From IDS-8 sp036381215 (lineage in GTDB: Bacteria > Pseudomonadota > Gammaproteobacteria > Steroidobacterales > Woeseiaceae), in the NCBI GenBank assembly GCA_036381215.1, contig DASVDF010000102.1, positions 1-8,614 on the forward strand: 8,614 nt of DNA. Direction: 5' to 3'. The position numbers were made by a program, and so were the translations under genes. Below are positions 5,630-8,614 of the stretch, in pieces (position 1 is the stretch's first letter; each line of letters starts with the position of its first letter). The notes beneath the pieces are model-generated. The model worked only from the letters and a program-made list of their open reading frames with translations, had not been told where the DNA came from and made no database searches.

Positions 5630-8269
5630 ATGAGCCGCACAGCAAAGTGCGTGATTTCGCCCGTCGCCGCCGCGGTGACGGCCGCGCTGTACCCGGGGCA
5701 GCACGCCCTCGCGCAGGAGTCCGAGCAGGCGAGGGACTCCGGCACGCTGGACGAGATCGTCGTCACGGCGCGCAAGCGCAGCGAGTCCGCGCAGGACATT
5801 CCCGCCGCCGTCCAGGCCATCAGCCAGGAGTCGCTCGCGGCGATGGGCGCCAAGGGCCTGGAGGACTACGCGCGCTTCGTGCCGTCGATCAACGTCGTGA
5901 ACTACGGCCCGAGCTCGAGCACCGTGGTGTTCCGCGGCGCCATTACCGGGTCGGGCTTCATATCCCAGTCGACATCCTCCGTTTATCTCGATGAGATCTC
6001 GATCACCCAGACCGGCTCGCAACCGAACATACGGCCGGTCGATATCGCGCGCGTCGAGGCGCTTTCCGGCCCGCAAGGCACGCTGTACGGCTCCGACGCA
6101 CAGGCCGGCACCCTGCGCATCATCACCAACCAGCCGGTGCTCGACCAGTTCGAGGCCGTGTTCGACGGCGAGGTGCGCGGCGGCGGCGACAGCGACATGA
6201 GCTATCGCGGCTCGCTCGTCTTCAACGTGCCGCTCGTCGAGGACCGGCTGGCGGCGCGCATCGTCGGCTTCAGCGACCACGACGGCGGCTTCATCGACAA
6301 CGTCTTCGGCCACACAGCGGACTGGTACGGACTCGACGGCACGAACCGGGCGGCCGCGCAGTGGGGCACGCTCGACAACGCGGAAGTCGTCGAAGATCGC
6401 TGGAACGATGCCGACGTGTACGGCGGGCGGCTGCACCTGCTCTGGCAGATGAGCGACAGCTGGTCGACGACGCTGTCCTATCACCATCAGTCGACGGAAG
6501 CCGGTGCGGACAACTTCTACGACCCGTTCGTGGGCGACTTGCAGGTCGTCCGCTTCCACGATGACAGCCAGGAAGAAACATTCGACATGGCGTCGCTGAA
6601 GATCGACGGCGACCTCGGCTTCGCGCAACTGGTCGCCGCAGTGTCCTTCTACGAGCGCTACGGCGAGTCCAGGCAGGACATCACGACCTACGCCCATTAC
6701 TGGGCGGCGCAATACTGTCATGACGCCGACCCGACCTATTACAGCCCCGCCGATTTTCCGTACTACTGGACCAACCCGGATACCGGGAACATCGTATGGT
6801 GGCCGGTCTATTGCCAGGGACCGCAGGTCGATGCGGACTTCTTCAACATGAGCATAGGGTCGTCGCACGACGACAAGTTCACCACCGAGATCCGCCTGTC
6901 GAGCGCGGGAGACACCTTCGACTGGATCGTCGGGTTCTACCACGAGGACAGCACCGATGCTTCCGAGTCGGCGTTCGGCGCCCCCACTCTCGGCGGCGAT
7001 GGATCGACCCTGACCTGGCCGGAGTCGATTTCGGCCAATTTCTGGGAATGGTACTGGTCTAACTACTACGGTACGCCGGTCACTTATCCGAACGCGACGG
7101 CGCACTGGTACAACGCAAGCCATACCGACTGGGAGCAGGATGCCATCTTCGGTGAGGCGACCTGGCACATCAGCGACAGCCTGGACCTGACGGTGGGCGG
7201 GCGCTATTTCGAGCGCGCCAACACGAACTGGTATTTCGTGAATCATCCCGGCGGCCCGGATTTCGCCGGCGAGCCGGACAACACGGCGGGCGACCGGGAA
7301 TACCGCATCGCCCACGGCGGCAACCCGCCAAGCCGCACGGGCGACGAGAACCAGTTCGTGCCGAAGATCAGCCTGAGCTACGGCCTGGCTGACGACAAGC
7401 TGGTTTATGCACTGTACTCGCGGGGTGTGCGGCAGGGCGGCGTCAACCGCAGTCGCGGCGAGCCGTTCTTCCCGAACACCTACGAGTCCGACATCATGGA
7501 CAACTACGAGATCGGCTATAAATCCGAGTTCGCGGGCGGCGCCGGGCGGCTCAACCTCACGCTCTACAAGATGGACTGGAAGGACTACCAGCTCACGCTG
7601 GTCGACCCGTCCGACAAGCCGTGCCTCGACGAGAATGGCATTCCGTTGCCGGAAAGCGAGTTCTCGATCCCCGGAGTGTGCGGCCAGCCGTTCCAGACCC
7701 TGGTCGCCAATGCCGGCAATGCCCACATCAACGGAGCGAACCTCGAGATCGACTATGTCGTCGGTGACAACTGGCTGCTCGGCATGAATTACGAGTGGAT
7801 GGAAGCCGAAACCGATACGGAAGCCGATCTCGACGGCGACGGCATCAACGACCTGATCAAGGGGCTGCGCCTGCCGCTCGTGCCGAAGAGCAAGGGCTCG
7901 GCCTGGATCGAGTACCGGCGCCCCACGCAGCTCTTCGGCGACAACGAACTCTTCGTGCGCACGCAGTGGTCGTATGCCGGCAGCGCCCTGAATATCCTCG
8001 ATCCGAGGGGCCTGGACGATCCGAATCCGCAGTTCAGATCCGACGCCTACACGATCGGCGACCTGCGCGCCGGCATCGTGGGAGACGACTGGCAGGTGGA
8101 CGTGTTCGTCAACAACGTGACGGACGAGCGCGTAACCTACACCGTCGAGTCGGGCGCGTTCGGATGGGCGGCGGCACAGACTGCGGAGGGGCGGGCCCAT
8201 CACCAGACGGTGTTCACGAACCGGCCGCTGGAAGTCGGCGTGCGCTACATGAAACGCTGGGGGGACTGA
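5630..8269 (+). CDS. TonB-dependent outer-membrane receptor
   Basis: This 879-residue protein should be an outer-membrane beta-barrel importing a scarce ligand with TonB/ExbBD energy. Residues 1-28 form a signal peptide with likely cleavage after ALA (26-28). A TonB box, DEIVVTA, is at 41-47, with no extra N-terminal signalling domain. The plug covers about 52-170, including VFRGAI at 100-105, YLDEI at 119-123 and GPQGTLYGSDAQAGTLRIIT at 147-166. The barrel fills the rest and ends GVRYMKRWGD, close to the usual aromatic C-terminal strand. Three predicted outer segments are odd. Residues 354-395 hold eight Tyr, four Trp and Cys363/Cys395. Residues 468-504 are again dominated by Trp and Tyr. 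Cys665/Cys684 form a second likely disulfide. DLDGDGIND at 733-741 is a DxDxDG calcium-type loop. It follows the sulfotransferase gene in the same direction after 227 bases and converges on a gene at the right edge. The ligand cannot be told from sequence; no siderophore- or B12-specific hallmark is recognised. Confidence 0.93.
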   Translation: MSRTAKCVISPVAAAVTAALYPGQHALAQESEQARDSGTLDEIVVTARKRSESAQDIPAAVQAISQESLAAMGAKGLEDYARFVPSINVVNYGPSSSTVVFRGAITGSGFISQSTSSVYLDEISITQTGSQPNIRPVDIARVEALSGPQGTLYGSDAQAGTLRIITNQPVLDQFEAVFDGEVRGGGDSDMSYRGSLVFNVPLVEDRLAARIVGFSDHDGGFIDNVFGHTADWYGLDGTNRAAAQWGTLDNAEVVEDRWNDADVYGGRLHLLWQMSDSWSTTLSYHHQSTEAGADNFYDPFVGDLQVVRFHDDSQEETFDMASLKIDGDLGFAQLVAAVSFYERYGESRQDITTYAHYWAAQYCHDADPTYYSPADFPYYWTNPDTGNIVWWPVYCQGPQVDADFFNMSIGSSHDDKFTTEIRLSSAGDTFDWIVGFYHEDSTDASESAFGAPTLGGDGSTLTWPESISANFWEWYWSNYYGTPVTYPNATAHWYNASHTDWEQDAIFGEATWHISDSLDLTVGGRYFERANTNWYFVNHPGGPDFAGEPDNTAGDREYRIAHGGNPPSRTGDENQFVPKISLSYGLADDKLVYALYSRGVRQGGVNRSRGEPFFPNTYESDIMDNYEIGYKSEFAGGAGRLNLTLYKMDWKDYQLTLVDPSDKPCLDENGIPLPESEFSIPGVCGQPFQTLVANAGNAHINGANLEIDYVVGDNWLLGMNYEWMEAETDTEADLDGDGINDLIKGLRLPLVPKSKGSAWIEYRRPTQLFGDNELFVRTQWSYAGSALNILDPRGLDDPNPQFRSDAYTIGDLRAGIVGDDWQVDVFVNNVTDERVTYTVESGAFGWAAAQTAEGRAHHQTVFTNRPLEVGVRYMKRWGD

Positions 8270-8281
8270 GCGGGAAGGAGC

Positions 8282-8305
8282 GTCGGGCGCCGCCCGGCGC
8301 CCGGC
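8282..8305. terminator. GC-rich hairpin between convergent genes, possible bidirectional terminator
   Basis: CGGGCGCC at 8284-8291 pairs perfectly with GGCGCCCG at 8296-8303 around a 4-base GCCC loop, and one wobble plus one further pair can extend the stem. It fills most of the 37-base gap between the receptor stop and the stop of the convergent gene. No T-run follows on either strand, so it is not a textbook intrinsic terminator. Confidence 0.5.
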
Positions 8306-8306
8306 C

Positions 8307-8614
8307 TCAGTCCTCGTACGGCCAGATCTCGAGGCCGTGGATCGCGTTGCGGATATCCATCGTGAGGTTCACCGTCCCGACGGTCGTACCGCTGACGACG
8401 TCGTATATGCTGACGGTCGACGGCGAGGAGCCGCCCACGATCAGCCGCTCCCCGAGCGTGCAGAGCCCACGGCCGAACGCCTGCCGCGCGACCTTCGAAT
8501 CGTCGATGCCGGCGAACTGAATCGCGGAATCCTCGTAGCGCTTGATCCGGAACGCCCGCTGCCGGCCGTCGCGCCGCACGTAGCGCACGCAATCGGCCGC
8601 GGTGTCGTTGAACA
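8307..8614 (-). CDS. C-terminal part of a protein with beta-propeller-like sequence (partial)
   Basis: The frame is open from the right edge to a TGA at 8309-8307, giving the last 101 residues of a longer protein. A GTG at 8588 would be the first in-frame start in the window, but the frame stays open beyond it (FNDTAADC precedes), so the gene most likely continues outside. The visible part reads as alternating short beta strands and turns: RGLCTLGERLIVGGSS, then STVSIYDVVSGTTVGTVNL, then IHGLEIWPYED at the end. The run VSIYDVVSG-TTVGTV is typical of a propeller blade (strand, turn, strand with a residue pattern like YD..SG..V..V). The family is not certain; a DUF4915/TIGR03032-type or other six- to seven-bladed propeller is possible. 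It converges on the receptor gene. Confidence 0.55.
   Translation of the reverse strand, partial: FNDTAADCVRYVRRDGRQRAFRIKRYEDSAIQFAGIDDSKVARQAFGRGLCTLGERLIVGGSSPSTVSIYDVVSGTTVGTVNLTMDIRNAIHGLEIWPYED

Noticed and set aside
4128..5645. Minus-strand open frame of 505 codons over sulfotransferase 2
   Set aside because: Shadow of the GC-rich coding strand with no domain; the opposing protein has complete sulfotransferase motifs.
5525..8203. Long open frame on the minus strand (892 codons) across the receptor gene
   Set aside because: Antisense shadow of a GC-rich gene. The plus-strand product has a signal peptide, TonB box, plug motifs and a good Shine-Dalgarno, while the minus product is low-complexity and shows no domain.

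Overview
The window is a GC-rich stretch of bacterial chromosome. Its genes (a TonB-dependent receptor, two TPR-sulfotransferases and a MetF-type protein) together with REP-like palindromes carrying a GTAG head point to a Proteobacterium. A gammaproteobacterium of the Xanthomonadales, Steroidobacter or Woeseia kind is the best guess. No marker gene is present that would fix the taxon.

Layout from left to right. (1) Positions 3-176 hold the C-terminal end of a plus-strand membrane transporter, probably an APC-type amino acid permease. (2) Positions 177-480 are a non-coding convergent intergenic region. It carries three REP-like palindromes and two further perfect inverted repeats in a nested arrangement. 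The last REP runs into the stop codon of the next gene. (3) Positions 481-3356 are a minus-strand two-gene operon: a divergent MetF-like (methylenetetrahydrofolate reductase family) gene, then, with an ATGA overlap, a 663-residue TPR-sulfotransferase. (4) At 3393-5402, divergent from that operon across only 36 bp, lies a 669-residue paralogous TPR-sulfotransferase. It probably has a leaderless transcript. (5) Positions 5403-5629 are an intergenic region with a candidate promoter and a strong Shine-Dalgarno. (6) Positions 5630-8269 encode an 879-residue TonB-dependent outer-membrane receptor with very aromatic- and acid-rich predicted outer loops, two likely disulfide pairs and a DxDxDG calcium-type motif. 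(7) A GC-rich hairpin separates this from a convergent minus-strand gene cut by the window edge. Only its last 101 residues are visible, and they look like part of a beta-propeller.

How the genes may work together is inference. Two PAPS-dependent sulfotransferases with TPR substrate-binding modules sit next to an outer-membrane receptor unusually rich in tyrosines beside Asp/Glu, which is the context favoured by tyrosyl-protein sulfotransferases. One possibility is that the receptor, or a peptide or ligand it handles, is sulfated. The MetF-like protein is translationally coupled to one sulfotransferase but lacks two conserved MetF active-site residues, so an ordinary role in methionine synthesis is doubtful. 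The locus deserves attention as a candidate sulfation and uptake cassette. Nothing in the sequence proves the link.
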